NCBI GenBank assembly: GCA_903911355.1
Contig: CAIWDD010000078.1
Location: 1 to 46,574 of the forward strand
DNA length: 46,574 bases
Reading direction: 5' to 3'
Origin: an uncultured Nodularia sp.
Lineage (GTDB): Bacteria; Cyanobacteriota; Cyanobacteriia; Cyanobacteriales; Nostocaceae
Shown: positions 27,230-36,210 of the stretch, piece by piece
Layout: the number at the start of each line of letters is the position of its first letter
Numbering within the stretch: the stretch's first letter is position 1
Made by a program: the position numbers and the translations under genes
Notes under the pieces: model-generated
The model's database searches: none
What the model saw: the letters and a program-made list of their open reading frames with translations, nothing else
What the model was told of the DNA's origin: nothing

Positions 27230-27799
27230 ATGAAAATTAATTTACAGAGTCCAGTTGAAGAAACACAAATTCAAATCCTCCCCTTAATTGATGTCGTTTT
27301 TTGCATCCTGACGTTTTTTCTGTTGGCGGCTTTGCAATTTACTCGACAACAGGCGATTAATATTGATTTACCTAAAGCTAGTACAAGTACAGCCACTGGT
27401 ATCACCTCACAGAGTGCCACTCGTATTATCACTCTTGATGCTATAGGTAATCTTTACATAGAAAAGCAGCCTGTACAACGAGATCAGTTAGTACAAAATT
27501 TAAGGCAATATCTCGCAGCTAACCCTAGTGGAACTTTGGTGTTAAATGCATCTCGTACAGCAACCTATAATGATATAATTTCAATCTTAGACTTGATGCG
27601 GCAAGTAGGTGGCGATCGCGTTTCTCTGGGAATTATACCAGGACCCGCCCCATTAACCAGTGACTCATTTAATCTACCTAATTTTCCCATGGCACCAGTT
27701 CCGGGGGTAAATCCTGATGTCCAATCCCCAGTGTTACCCAATGAACTAGCGCCCCAAGTCCCCATAGCACCTGAAACTACTCCCACACCTCAAAGGTAA
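27230..27799 (+). CDS. exbD: ExbD/TolR biopolymer transport protein
   Basis: A 189-residue ExbD protein with one span (about 18-37) carrying the essential Asp in LPLIDVVFCILTFFLL (D22), followed by a periplasmic domain with FTRQQAINIDLPKA. The C-terminal 45 residues are Pro-rich and look disordered or wall-reaching. It is coupled to exbB and works with it as stator and proton channel. The partner (TonB-like or Tol-like) is not seen. Confidence 0.92.
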   Translation: MKINLQSPVEETQIQILPLIDVVFCILTFFLLAALQFTRQQAINIDLPKASTSTATGITSQSATRIITLDAIGNLYIEKQPVQRDQLVQNLRQYLAANPSGTLVLNASRTATYNDIISILDLMRQVGGDRVSLGIIPGPAPLTSDSFNLPNFPMAPVPGVNPDVQSPVLPNELAPQVPIAPETTPTPQR

Positions 27800-27865
27800 T
27801 ACAATTCCCCTGAACGTGAGGTTTTAATTAAATATGGAACCTCACCCCTAACTCCTCTTCTTGCT

Positions 27866-28014
27866 TAACAGGGAACAGGGAACAACGAAGGATTGGGAAG
27901 GATTGGGGAACACACCGAAACAATAAAATCCAGTCCCCTCCCCTTACAAGGGGAGGATTAGGGAGGGGTTAAACAATATTTGATACACTAATCATAACTT
28001 ATCAAACATCCTCT
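27866..28014. repeat. Truncated second copy of the MITE-like element
   Basis: This stretch repeats the right half of the 3251-3500 element. It has a short GGGAACA run, ACAATAAAATCCAGT, the palindromic CCCCTTACAAGGGG block, then TTGATACACTAATCATA, ending in AAACATCCTCT (28004-28014), the same right terminal repeat. The left terminal repeat is missing. The rest of the 27800-28196 gap contains no recognisable gene. Confidence 0.65.
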
Positions 28015-28196
28015 AAGGAGAAGGGTGTATTTTCCGCCCAACTCGAAGGGGTTAAAGCTAAAGATATCTGGAATAAAGTATGTTTAGATAAAAATATCTG
28101 TTAATTTATAAATAATTGGTTAAGCTTCAAAAATTTATCCCTGGTCAGACTTAGTAATTTAGCGCCGATCACCGTTCACGTTTCAAGGGTTGTGGC

Positions 28197-28559
28197 ATGA
28201 ATATTGTGACGCTTTTAATTGTTTGGTTGGTAACATCTATCAGCTTATTGATTATTAGTAAGCTCCCTTTGGGAGTTGAAATTGACTCTCCACAAAAGGC
28301 ATTTTTTTCCGCCGCAGTTCTGGGTATTGTCACAGCAGTAGTGAGACCTATTTTAAGGCTCATATTTACAGTCCCCGATTTACTGACCTTCAACTTATTA
28401 TCCGGCATTTTCACCTTTATGATTGCCGTTGTGTGTTTTAGTATTGCGGCTTGGTTAGTAGAGGGGTTCCGCTTACGTTTTGGCATCTGGAGTGCTGTAC
28501 TAGGAGCTTTTGCCTTGACTATGATCAACAGCCTGATTTACAAATTATTAGGTGTTTAG
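28197..28559 (+). CDS. Phage holin superfamily IV (YvlD-like) membrane protein
   Basis: A 120-residue protein with four hydrophobic segments and the conserved AVLGIVTAVVRPILRLIF (about 40-57) and FGIWSAVLGAFALTMINSLI (96-115). These are typical of the chromosomal YvlD/'holin IV' family in bacteria. Despite the name it is not evidence of a prophage: no phage gene surrounds it. The function is unknown. Confidence 0.85.
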   Translation: MNIVTLLIVWLVTSISLLIISKLPLGVEIDSPQKAFFSAAVLGIVTAVVRPILRLIFTVPDLLTFNLLSGIFTFMIAVVCFSIAAWLVEGFRLRFGIWSAVLGAFALTMINSLIYKLLGV

Positions 28560-28570
28560 GAAAAAAGGAT

Positions 28571-28668
28571 TAATTCGTAGTTCGTAATTCCTAATTAATT
28601 GAGGTAGCAAATCCTCAACTTGTGAATGGAAACAATCAAATTTGTTCCTGAGCAAGAACTACGAATTA
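28571..28668. repeat. Long-arm inverted repeat between convergent genes
   Basis: TAATTCGTAGTTC (28571-28583) is exactly inverted at 28656-28668 (GAACTACGAATTA), and each arm continues with further GTAATTC/GAATTACG-type sequence. An inner TGAGG/CCTCA pair lies near 28600-28618. The TTCGTAATTC-type unit is another dispersed heptamer-like repeat in such genomes. It may also act as a terminator for the convergent stops at 28559 and 28682. Confidence 0.55.
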
Positions 28669-28681
28669 CGAATTATAGTGA

Positions 28682-29389
28682 CTATTCGGTTACAGATGGG
28701 GGAGCAACTGGGGTAGTAGTTTGTTGTTGACGCTGTTCGCGTTTCTTGCGATCAGCAGATACCATATCTGCCATAACTACCAGGGCTTGAGCCATCTTTT
28801 CTAGATTAGAACTGTATAGTTCCAAATCCTTAGTAAGTTTTTCATCAGATAGATGTAAACCAGCCGCAATGGTTTTTAATGCTTCGGTTCGTTGTTTTTC
28901 GTCCTTGACTAACTCAGGAGCCGACTGTTCTAATAATGTGAATAAACCAACCGCAAATAAGCGGCTGTATTTAAACTGGGAATTGTTAGCGATCGCTTGG
29001 AGTTGTCCTTGTAAATCAGGATCTCGATCTAAATGAGTGGTTTGGCTTAACCAAGCAATTAAATCCTCTACTAGTAGGTCTTGGGCTAAAGCTTGCAGCC
29101 GTTGGGCATCCTCCCGGTAACGTTGCGGTTCTTGTTCCACGGCCTGACATAAGGCATTAAAAATCGATTCCTGATCGCGTTCTGGTTGGTAGCCTTGCAT
29201 AAAGCGGTCAAAGCTGGTGACTACACCCAGGGCATAAATTGGATTGTAGGTAAAACCACTATTGACTGATAGCAGATGCATTTCCACCATCAACTCTTCA
29301 ACTACCCGACGATAAATGGTGTTAATCGGTCGGGTGTGCAGCGAGTAAAAAGTTCGTTTTGTATCTGAGACAGTACGGACGTTATTCAC
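28682..29389 (-). CDS. thf1: Thylakoid formation protein Thf1/Psb29
   Basis: A 235-residue Thf1. The N-terminal TVSDTKRTFYSLHTRPINTI and the YRRVVEELMVEMHLLSVNSG block are family signatures. The C-terminal third is helical with coiled-coil potential (about 185-225). Thf1/Psb29 supports thylakoid biogenesis and photosystem II repair and binds FtsH. It is a single minus-strand gene, with an AT-rich upstream region containing a doubled ATGTTAAGA. Confidence 0.95.
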   Translation of the reverse strand: MNNVRTVSDTKRTFYSLHTRPINTIYRRVVEELMVEMHLLSVNSGFTYNPIYALGVVTSFDRFMQGYQPERDQESIFNALCQAVEQEPQRYREDAQRLQALAQDLLVEDLIAWLSQTTHLDRDPDLQGQLQAIANNSQFKYSRLFAVGLFTLLEQSAPELVKDEKQRTEALKTIAAGLHLSDEKLTKDLELYSSNLEKMAQALVVMADMVSADRKKREQRQQQTTTPVAPPSVTE

Positions 29390-29715
29390 GAATAAAATGT
29401 TAAGAATGTTAAGAGCGACGTTATTACATTTTGTCGCTTAAAGGTGACTTTGCCAAGTTCAGGTTTCCGATCCGTATCATTTATAAGTTTTTGTCCAAAT
29501 TTAATTGCCTTGGGTAAGTATTGAGTTTGGTTTGTCTATGGACATCTTTAGCCCTTGTTTGGCGAGCCAGCTAATATTTTGACAATCCCACAAAGATTTG
29601 AGATTTTGAAACGGATACAGGAAAACCGCAGGGGGATTGATTTGACACTCTGCTCGCCATCCCTGGACGTTGATCCCCATCTGACATGAGTCTAGATGGG
29701 GAATTAGCAGTGGTT
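29390..29715. other. Gene-free stretch between thf1 and hemF
   Basis: It holds the thf1 promoter side (AATGTTAAGAATGTTAAG direct repeat near 29396-29413) and, near hemF, a terminator-like hairpin. An ORF over 29571-29900 on the minus strand is an out-of-frame shadow of hemF. I see no gene. Confidence 0.4.
29674..29702 (-). terminator. Terminator-like hairpin after hemF
   Basis: TCCCCATCT (29674-29682) pairs perfectly with AGATGGGGA (29694-29702) around an 11-base loop, 13 bases past the hemF stop on the minus strand. There is no clear T-run. Confidence 0.5.
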
Positions 29716-30762
29716 TTATTGAGTTTTAGTTGTCCAGTTGACCCAATCTTGCGGTTTGAGGAAAATTTCATACAACTCGGCTTCTGGAGTATTGGGTTCT
29801 GGCTCGTAACCGTACTCCCAACGGACCAAAGGAGGTAAAGACATGAGAATAGATTCTGTACGTCCGTTGGTTTGGAGTCCAAAAATAGTGCCTCGGTCAT
29901 AAACCAAGTTAAATTCTACATACCTACCGCGACGATAAAGTTGGAAATTCCGTTCGCGATCGCCATATTCCATTTCCCGTCGCCGTTCCACAATGGGCGT
30001 GTATGCCGGCAAAAATGCCCGGCCACAATCTTGCACCAAAGCAAATAAATCTTCCCAATTGCGGGTTGATGGTGCCCCCACTTGTTGGCTATAAATAGCC
30101 GCTTGGCCATTGGGGTCAGGACCGCGATATAACATACCCTGGCCATCTTGGTAATCCAAAAATATCCCACCGACACCACGGTTTTCGTTCCGATGTTTCA
30201 AGTAAAAATATTCATCACACCAGCGCTTAAACACTGGGTAATAGTCTGGGTGATGTTGGTCACAAGCTTGCTTAAGTGTGTGATGAAAATGCGCAGCATC
30301 TTCAGCAAAGGGGTAATAAGGAGTTAAGTCAGCACCGCCACCGAACCACCACACTGGTCCGGCTTCAAAATAGCGGTAATTCAGGTGAACTGTGGGCACA
30401 TAAGGATTGCGGGGGTGTAGTACCAGTGAAGTACCTGTAGCATAAAAACCCTGTCCTGAGGCTTCTGGGCGTTGGGCTAAAATTGATGGGGGTAGATGAG
30501 AACCCCAAACTTCGGAGAAATTTACACCAGCTTGTTCAAATACTGCACCATCACGCAGCACACGCGATCGCCCCCCACCTCCTTCCGGACGTTCCCAACT
30601 ATCCTCATGAAACTTACCTACACCATCTACTGCTGCCAGTTTTTGGGTAATTTCATCTTGTAACTGTTTCATAAACTGACTTACCCTCGACTGAGAATCA
30701 GTTGGAGGTAAAGACTGGGATGGTGTTGCGTCTACAGTTGGCGTTTGCGAATTAGTCAACAT
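29716..30762 (-). CDS. hemF: Oxygen-dependent coproporphyrinogen III oxidase
   Basis: HemF decarboxylates coproporphyrinogen III to protoporphyrinogen IX, using O2, for heme and chlorophyll. The 348-residue protein shows the family blocks [39 protein letters not shown] and [16 protein letters not shown], and ends with the usual [17 protein letters not shown] segment. A Ser/Thr/Gln-rich N-terminal extension of about 30 residues precedes the conserved [12 protein letters not shown]. Length is normal for the cyanobacterial enzyme. Confidence 0.97.
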   Translation of the reverse strand: MLTNSQTPTVDATPSQSLPPTDSQSRVSQFMKQLQDEITQKLAAVDGVGKFHEDSWERPEGGGGRSRVLRDGAVFEQAGVNFSEVWGSHLPPSILAQRPEASGQGFYATGTSLVLHPRNPYVPTVHLNYRYFEAGPVWWFGGGADLTPYYPFAEDAAHFHHTLKQACDQHHPDYYPVFKRWCDEYFYLKHRNENRGVGGIFLDYQDGQGMLYRGPDPNGQAAIYSQQVGAPSTRNWEDLFALVQDCGRAFLPAYTPIVERRREMEYGDRERNFQLYRRGRYVEFNLVYDRGTIFGLQTNGRTESILMSLPPLVRWEYGYEPEPNTPEAELYEIFLKPQDWVNWTTKTQ

Positions 30763-31100
30763 AGATTCCGAGACTTAAATTACATTTTCTAAAAAGCCAC
30801 AAACTTGTTAATTCTCAAATTTGTGGACAAATCCAGCCAATTTATCGGCTTAATTTGCCTAATCTGCTTTTGTCTTACTTGTCAGCATTTACAAGATTGA
30901 TGGGCATGACTAGAGTTATTTTCCCTCAAATGCGTATAGGCTTGTATATTAACTGAGTTTTTTTTGTACTTCTTGATGTAAACATTCTGGTATCAACACC
31001 AGACTCTGGTGAATGACTCTATGAGCGATCTCTACTTTGAGATAATCTGATTCACCATACCAGAGTCATCAGCAGCTGCATAGGAAGGAGGATGAGGCAA
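30763..31100. other. Gene-free divergent region with a structured leader
   Basis: This divergent gap between hemF and the SRPBCC gene contains an imperfect stem-loop. GACTCTGGTGAAT (31002-31014) pairs with ATTCACC (31050-31056) and CCAGAGTC (31060-31067), with an inner ATCTC/GAGAT stem. It ends about 17 bases before the ribosome binding site AAGGAGG (31085-31091). No gene was recognised. Confidence 0.45.
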
Positions 31101-31598
31101 ATGCGAAGTTGGTTATCCAAATGCATCCACCGCAAACGTCGTCAGTTTTGCGCTTCTCTGGTGCGAACGTATCGAGAGATTAGTTCTGCATCCGTAGATG
31201 AGATGTGGCTAAAGGTAGTAGATTTAACAGATGTTTCCTGGCATCCCCTGCTCAAGAGTACTAACGTACCCTATGGATTAGTACCCAAACCGGGATTAAT
31301 TTACCAAGCCATCACCCGCTTTTCGCCTATTCCCATCCGGATTTTTGTCGAGGGTGTTAAACCTCATGAAATGTTAAGTATCCGAGTCATGGCGATTCCA
31401 GGTATCGAAGAACGAGTTACTTATCGAGTAGAGTCTACAGTTTGTGGTACTTGTTTATCTTATTCAGTCACTCTCCGGGGTTGGTTGTCCCCCCTAATTT
31501 GGTCATTATCACGCCCTTATGCAGATCGTGTAGCACGTTCCTTAGTGCAATACGTAGAAAAGGCTGGATTAGCAACAGTCTCAGGGAAGAAAAAATAA
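31101..31598 (+). CDS. SRPBCC-fold (START/polyketide cyclase-like) protein
   Basis: About 165 residues with the strand-helix pattern of a SRPBCC ligand-binding domain. The segment YREISSASVDEMWLKVVDLT begins the fold, TRFSPIPIRIFVEGVKPHEM follows, and a final long helix SLSRPYADRVARSLVQYVEK closes the cavity. The ligand is unknown. The frame opens at ATG 31092, but that codon abuts AAGGAGG (31085-31091). The ATG at 31101 has nine-base spacing and is the better start. A stem-loop sits just upstream, and mrp follows 106 bases later. Confidence 0.75.
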   Translation: MRSWLSKCIHRKRRQFCASLVRTYREISSASVDEMWLKVVDLTDVSWHPLLKSTNVPYGLVPKPGLIYQAITRFSPIPIRIFVEGVKPHEMLSIRVMAIPGIEERVTYRVESTVCGTCLSYSVTLRGWLSPLIWSLSRPYADRVARSLVQYVEKAGLATVSGKKK

Positions 31599-31704
31599 CT
31601 CCATGATAGTTGTTTTGATTATTAGGGAATCCAGACCACTTCCCAAACAAAGTTAAGATCATATTAGATGATCTTAAAATTTTCTTAAATTTTTTTACAA
31701 GAGT

Positions 31705-32775
31705 ATGTACGATGTTCTTGATTCCGAGTCAGTTTTAGCAGTTTTGCGACCAGTAGAAGACCCAGAACTCCGCAAGAGTTTGGTGGAACTGAATATGATT
31801 CGCAACGTCAAAATTGAGGATGGCAAGGTTAGCTTTACTTTGGTGTTAACCACACCAGCTTGTCCCCTACGTGAATTTATCGTTGAAGATTGCAAAAAAG
31901 CGATTAAACAGCTACCTAGTGTTACAGAGGTAAGTGTAGATGTTACTGCAGAAACACCCCAACAAAAAAGCTTACCAGATAGGACTGGAATTACTGGGGT
32001 GAAGAATATTCTGGCTGTTTCCAGTGGTAAAGGCGGTGTTGGTAAAAGCACAGTAGCGGTGAATGTAGCTGTAGCTTTAGCACAAACAGGGGCAAAAGTG
32101 GGATTGCTAGATGCCGATATTTACGGACCTAATGACCCAACTATGCTGGGGCTAGCTGATGCACAAATTGTTGTGCGGTCCACAGACAAAGGTGACATTC
32201 TCGAACCTGCTTTTAATCACGGTGTCAAATTAGTCTCAATGGGCTTTTTGATTGACCCAGACCAACCAGTGATTTGGCGCGGTCCCATGCTTAATGGTGT
32301 GATTCGCCAGTTTCTCTATCAAGTGGAATGGGGACAACTGGATTATTTAATCGTCGATATGCCACCGGGAACCGGTGACGCTCAATTAACTTTAACCCAG
32401 GCAGTGCCGATGTCAGGGGCTGTAATTGTTACTACACCACAAAATGTCGCCCTATTAGATTCACGTAAAGGTTTGCGAATGTTCCAGCAAATGAATGTCC
32501 CTGTGTTGGGAATCGTAGAAAATATGAGCTACTTTATTCCCCCAGATATGCCAGATAAGCACTATGACATCTTTGGTTCCGGTGGGGGTTCCAAGACAGC
32601 ATCTGAGTTGGGAGTACCTTTACTGGGGTGCATTCCTCTGGAGATTTCCACCAGAGTAGGTGGTGATAGTGGTGTACCAATAGTTATAGCAGATCCAGAT
32701 TCAGCCTCAGCACAAGCATTAAAAGCGATCGCTCTAAATATTGCTGGTAAAATATCAGTTGCCGCTCTGACATAA
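31705..32775 (+). CDS. mrp: Mrp/ApbC-type Fe-S cluster carrier ATPase
   Basis: A 356-residue Mrp/NBP35 P-loop ATPase with an N-terminal MIP18/DUF59 domain (about 5-80, with TTPACPLR) and the deviant Walker A SGKGGVGKST (107-116). DADIYGPNDPTMLG and the VDMPPGTGDAQLTL stretch follow. The CxxC that enterobacterial Mrp carries right after ENMS is absent here (ENMSYFIPPD instead), so cluster ligands would have to come from elsewhere, perhaps the DUF59 Cys residues. The role in Fe-S protein maturation is inferred from the family. Confidence 0.92.
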   Translation: MYDVLDSESVLAVLRPVEDPELRKSLVELNMIRNVKIEDGKVSFTLVLTTPACPLREFIVEDCKKAIKQLPSVTEVSVDVTAETPQQKSLPDRTGITGVKNILAVSSGKGGVGKSTVAVNVAVALAQTGAKVGLLDADIYGPNDPTMLGLADAQIVVRSTDKGDILEPAFNHGVKLVSMGFLIDPDQPVIWRGPMLNGVIRQFLYQVEWGQLDYLIVDMPPGTGDAQLTLTQAVPMSGAVIVTTPQNVALLDSRKGLRMFQQMNVPVLGIVENMSYFIPPDMPDKHYDIFGSGGGSKTASELGVPLLGCIPLEISTRVGGDSGVPIVIADPDSASAQALKAIALNIAGKISVAALT

Positions 32776-32793
32776 TCAAGTAGTTCTTTTTTG

Positions 32794-32817
32794 ATTCCTG
32801 GGTAATAGCCCAGGAAT
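32794..32817 (+). promoter_or_regulatory. Hairpin in the mrp-rodA intergenic leader
   Basis: ATTCCTGGG (32794-32802) and CCCAGGAAT (32809-32817) are perfect arms around TAATAG, 30 bases upstream of the rodA start. A T-run precedes rather than follows it, so it is not a plain intrinsic terminator of mrp. It could be a processing or leader element. Confidence 0.45.
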
Positions 32818-32847
32818 GCAGATTCAATATTAAAGATAAATTTGCAC

Positions 32848-34164
32848 ATGATCTTCAAACGTTTTATCCCCCAAATTCGCCGGCAACATTGGCTGAATTC
32901 CTGGCAGCAAATCGATTGGATGCTATTTTGGCTGACTATAGGCATTAGTACATTTGGTGGCTTAATGATATTGAGTACGGAATTAAGACAACCAGTAACT
33001 GACTGGTTCTGGCACTGGTTGATAGCAGCTATTGGCGTTGTGATAGCCTTGTTCTTAGCTCGTAGCCGTTATGACAATCTGATGCACTGGCATTGGGTAA
33101 CATACGCAATCACAAATCTCAGTCTGATCGCGGTCATGATCATTGGTACCAGCGCGAAAGGAGCGCAGCGATGGATTAGCATTGGAGGCTTTAACGTCCA
33201 GCCTTCGGAATTTGCCAAAGTAGGGCTGATTATCACCTTAGCGGCTGTATTACACAAGCGCACAGCGTCTACCTTGGAAAGTGTATTTCGGACTTTGGCA
33301 ATTACTGCTATTCCTTGGGGATTAGTATTTTTACAGCCAGATTTGGCCACATCTTTGGTGTTTGGTGCCATCGTCTTAGGAATGCTGTACTGGGCAAATG
33401 CTAATCCTGGCTGGCTGGTGCTGATGATTTCGCCGATAATTTCTGCTATTCTGTTTAGTATAAGTTGGCCTTTGTCAGAGCCGATAAATGTATTTAACAT
33501 ATTACCTTTAGGAGTTTTAGGGTTAGTTTGGGTAGTGGCTATGGGTATTGTGGGGTGGTACACTCTCCCCTGGCGGAAATCTGCCCTCAATGGTATTGGT
33601 GCGTCAGTTCTCAACTTGTTAGGTGGTGAATTAGGAGTTTTTATCTGGGAGCATCTATTGAGGGATTATCAGAAAAACCGCCTAACTGTATTTCTCAGAC
33701 CTGAACACGATATTTTTGGAGTTGGCTATCATCAACACCAGTCTCGCATCGCTATAGGTGCTGGTGAAGTTTGGGGATGGGGTTTGTTTAAAGGTCCGAT
33801 GACACAACTAAATTTTGTTCCCGAACAACATACAGACTTTATTTTCTCCGCCGTGGGGGAAGAACTGGGTTTTGTGGGTTGTTTAGTGGTGCTTTTCGTC
33901 TTCTGTTTGATCTGCTTTCGCCTATTACGTATAGCTGAAACTGCTAAAGATAACTTTGGTTCATTGTTAGCTATTGGGGTTTTGTCAATGATCTTATTTC
34001 AGCTAATTGTTAACATAGGGATGACTGTTGGTTTAGCCCCTGTAGCAGGAATTCCCCTACCTTGGATGAGTTACGGACGTTCGGCCATGTTGACCAATTT
34101 CATTGCTTTGGGTTTAGTGCAGTCGGTAGCTAATTTTCGACAACGAAAAAAGTATTATTTTTGA
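32848..34164 (+). CDS. rodA: Peptidoglycan glycosyltransferase RodA (SEDS family)
   Basis: RodA polymerises glycan strands for lateral wall growth. The 438-residue protein has about ten membrane spans and SEDS hallmarks: WISIGGFNVQPSEFAKVGLI, PEQHTDFIFSAVGEELGFVG and the GIPLPWMSYGRSAML variant of the usual GIPLP-SYGGS motif. The catalytic Asp region of the large loop is in the PEHDIFGVGYH segment. The frame could start at TTG 32842, but ATG 32848 is more likely. It ends 10 bases from the convergent mscS stop. Confidence 0.93.
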   Translation: MIFKRFIPQIRRQHWLNSWQQIDWMLFWLTIGISTFGGLMILSTELRQPVTDWFWHWLIAAIGVVIALFLARSRYDNLMHWHWVTYAITNLSLIAVMIIGTSAKGAQRWISIGGFNVQPSEFAKVGLIITLAAVLHKRTASTLESVFRTLAITAIPWGLVFLQPDLATSLVFGAIVLGMLYWANANPGWLVLMISPIISAILFSISWPLSEPINVFNILPLGVLGLVWVVAMGIVGWYTLPWRKSALNGIGASVLNLLGGELGVFIWEHLLRDYQKNRLTVFLRPEHDIFGVGYHQHQSRIAIGAGEVWGWGLFKGPMTQLNFVPEQHTDFIFSAVGEELGFVGCLVVLFVFCLICFRLLRIAETAKDNFGSLLAIGVLSMILFQLIVNIGMTVGLAPVAGIPLPWMSYGRSAMLTNFIALGLVQSVANFRQRKKYYF

Positions 34165-34174
34165 TGGCGGTGAA

Positions 34175-35218
34175 TTAGTTTACATCAAGATTTGAATTTT
34201 CAGATCCCTGATTATGGAAATAAACCTCTCTGACAGGAAAGGGGATTTGGATTCCTTCTTGTTGATAACGTTTATGTAATTTCTTAATTAGTAAGTGTCT
34301 CGCAATGCGCTGGTCAAAATATTCATTTACCCGCATAGATAATTTAAAATCTATACTAAAATCATTAAAGGTATGAAATCTAATAATAGGTTCATTTTCT
34401 ATTAACTCCGGGGCAATTTCTGCCATCACTTCTTTGGCTACTTCTACAGTCACTATTTCTACTTTTTCTAAATCACTTTCGTAACCGACACCGATATCCA
34501 TGATTAAAGTAATTGCCTTAGCTGGTAGGTGATAGTTAGTAAAAATCGCTGATGCTAGGCGAGAATTAGGAACAACAATAATATTATTTTTAATCTCTTT
34601 AATAGTTGTATTCCGCCAATTGATATCTGTAACATAACCTTCATATCGATCATCTAATTTCAGATAATCTCCAGTTCTCACTTGCTTAGAGATAATCAGA
34701 TAAAAACCAGAAAATAAATTAGCCAATGTATCTTGGAGCGCCAAACCAACTGCTAAACCACCAACTCCTAAAGTTGTGACTATGGGTGTAATTTGCACAC
34801 CTATAGTTTGCAGGAGGATGAGTATTCCCAAGATGAAAACACCAATCTTAGCTAAATTAGAAATTAAAGATGCAGGTACTCCTGCTGTTCTCTGTATGAA
34901 TAAATTTACAAAACCAGCAGTCAATCTAGCTAAGACTAAGGTGACTGAGTAAAGTAATAAAATGGTAATTATTTTTTGCAGGATAATTTTAATATCATTG
35001 TTGATATTCAGGGAAGAATACAAAAAAGCACCTGAGAAACCTGCTAGCAAAAACCAAAAAAACGTCATGCGGTGTAAAGCTGTAAATATGATTTCACCGC
35101 CTGGTATCTGCTTTTCAAGAACAAATTCTCTGAGTTTTTTAAAAAAAACTTTTTCACCAATCAATCCAGCCATCCAGCCAAGGAGAATAAATACTATTGG
35201 TACAATCCATTGCTGCAT
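34175..35218 (-). CDS. MscS-family mechanosensitive channel
   Basis: A 347-residue protein with four or so membrane segments in the first 150 residues. The pore-lining helix GVGGLAVGLALQDTLANLFS (about 150-169) carries the MscS Gly/Ala packing pattern. The beta domain follows (DYLKLDDRYEGYVTDINWRN, IVVPNSRLASAI), then an alpha/beta C-terminal domain. It should relieve osmotic stress or conduct ions at the inner membrane. The gene is single, convergent with rodA and divergent from the HDAC-family gene 74 bases away. Confidence 0.92.
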   Translation of the reverse strand: MQQWIVPIVFILLGWMAGLIGEKVFFKKLREFVLEKQIPGGEIIFTALHRMTFFWFLLAGFSGAFLYSSLNINNDIKIILQKIITILLLYSVTLVLARLTAGFVNLFIQRTAGVPASLISNLAKIGVFILGILILLQTIGVQITPIVTTLGVGGLAVGLALQDTLANLFSGFYLIISKQVRTGDYLKLDDRYEGYVTDINWRNTTIKEIKNNIIVVPNSRLASAIFTNYHLPAKAITLIMDIGVGYESDLEKVEIVTVEVAKEVMAEIAPELIENEPIIRFHTFNDFSIDFKLSMRVNEYFDQRIARHLLIKKLHKRYQQEGIQIPFPVREVYFHNQGSENSNLDVN

Positions 35219-35292
35219 AATTAATTTAAAGTTTTATATTTTTGCTAAATTCTAGCTTGTCTATTTGCCTGATTTACTGGTAATTTTAGATT

Positions 35293-36210
35293 ATGGAACT
35301 GCCAATTATTTACCATCCAGATTATATTACATCATTACCACCAGGGCATCGCTTCCCGATGTCCAAGTTCCGACAACTCTATGAATTGCTGTTAGCTGAC
35401 GGTGTAGCGCAAACAGCACAATTTCACACACCATTACCCCCACCCCGCGAGTTAATTAAGTTGGTTCATACTCCAGAATATGTTCAAGCTTACTGCGAGG
35501 GAACACTAGAACCGAAAGCACAGCGTCGTATTGGCTTACCTTGGAGTCCAGCACTGGTAAATCGTACTTGCGTCGCGGTTGGTGGTACAATACTTACCGC
35601 CCAGATGGCACTGAGTCAGGGTTTAGCTTGTAATACAGCTGGTGGTACTCATCATGCTTTTCCTAGTTATGGTTCTGGTTTTTGTATTTTCAACGATTTA
35701 GCGATCGCTTGTCGAGTGTTACAAAAACTCGGACTTGTGCAAAAAGTTCTGATTGTGGATTTAGATGTGCATCAAGGGGATGGTACCGCTGTCATTTTCC
35801 AAACAGATGAGAGTGTATTTACTTTCTCCATGCACTGTGAAGTTAATTTTCCTGGTACTAAACAAACCAGTGATTTGGATGTTCCCCTGAGGGTGGGAAT
35901 GGAAGATGACGAATATTTACAGACTTTGGCGAATTATTTACCAGATTTGCTGTCGAACATTCGCCCTGATTTAGTATTATACGATGCAGGGGTAGATATT
36001 CATATCGGCGATCGCTTAGGAAAATTAGCCCTGAGTGATACGGGAATTTTCCGCCGGGAAATGCAGGTTTTAAGTACCTGCGTGGGTGCTGGTTATCCTG
36101 TAGCTTGTGTTATTGGAGGGGGTTACGCCGATGATATGAGGTCTCTGGTTTGGCGACACTCTTTGTTACATCGTGCTGCTACTCAGGTTTATCATCAGTA
36201 CAGGCTATAA
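35293..36210 (+). CDS. Histone deacetylase family protein (AcuC/amidohydrolase-like)
   Basis: A 305-residue member of the HDAC/acetoin-utilisation superfamily of Zn-dependent deacetylases. Catalytic features are GGTHHAFPSYGSGFCIFND (active-site His pair), DLDVHQGDGTA (Zn-binding Asp and His), DAGVDIHIGD (third Zn ligand) and the Gly-rich GGGYADD. Bacterial members act on acetylpolyamines or small acetylated compounds; the substrate here is unknown. The gene stands 91 bases upstream of the helicase gene on the same strand. Confidence 0.92.
   Translation: MELPIIYHPDYITSLPPGHRFPMSKFRQLYELLLADGVAQTAQFHTPLPPPRELIKLVHTPEYVQAYCEGTLEPKAQRRIGLPWSPALVNRTCVAVGGTILTAQMALSQGLACNTAGGTHHAFPSYGSGFCIFNDLAIACRVLQKLGLVQKVLIVDLDVHQGDGTAVIFQTDESVFTFSMHCEVNFPGTKQTSDLDVPLRVGMEDDEYLQTLANYLPDLLSNIRPDLVLYDAGVDIHIGDRLGKLALSDTGIFRREMQVLSTCVGAGYPVACVIGGGYADDMRSLVWRHSLLHRAATQVYHQYRL

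Noticed and set aside
26445-27799. Zorya-like defence pair (MotA/MotB-type proteins)
   Set aside because: The sequences fit ordinary ExbB/ExbD, ExbD lacks an OmpA-like domain, and no ZorC/D/E-type helicase or nuclease is adjacent.
28197-28559. Prophage holin
   Set aside because: It belongs to the chromosomal YvlD/holin-IV membrane family and no phage structural, lysis or integrase gene is nearby.
29571-29900. 109-residue minus-strand ORF near the hemF 3' end
   Set aside because: It is a shadow frame of hemF; the hemF motifs continue in the other frame to 29716.
30763-31091. tRNA or small RNA gene between hemF and the SRPBCC gene
   Set aside because: No TψC-arm or acceptor-stem pattern was seen; only the leader stem-loop is supportable.
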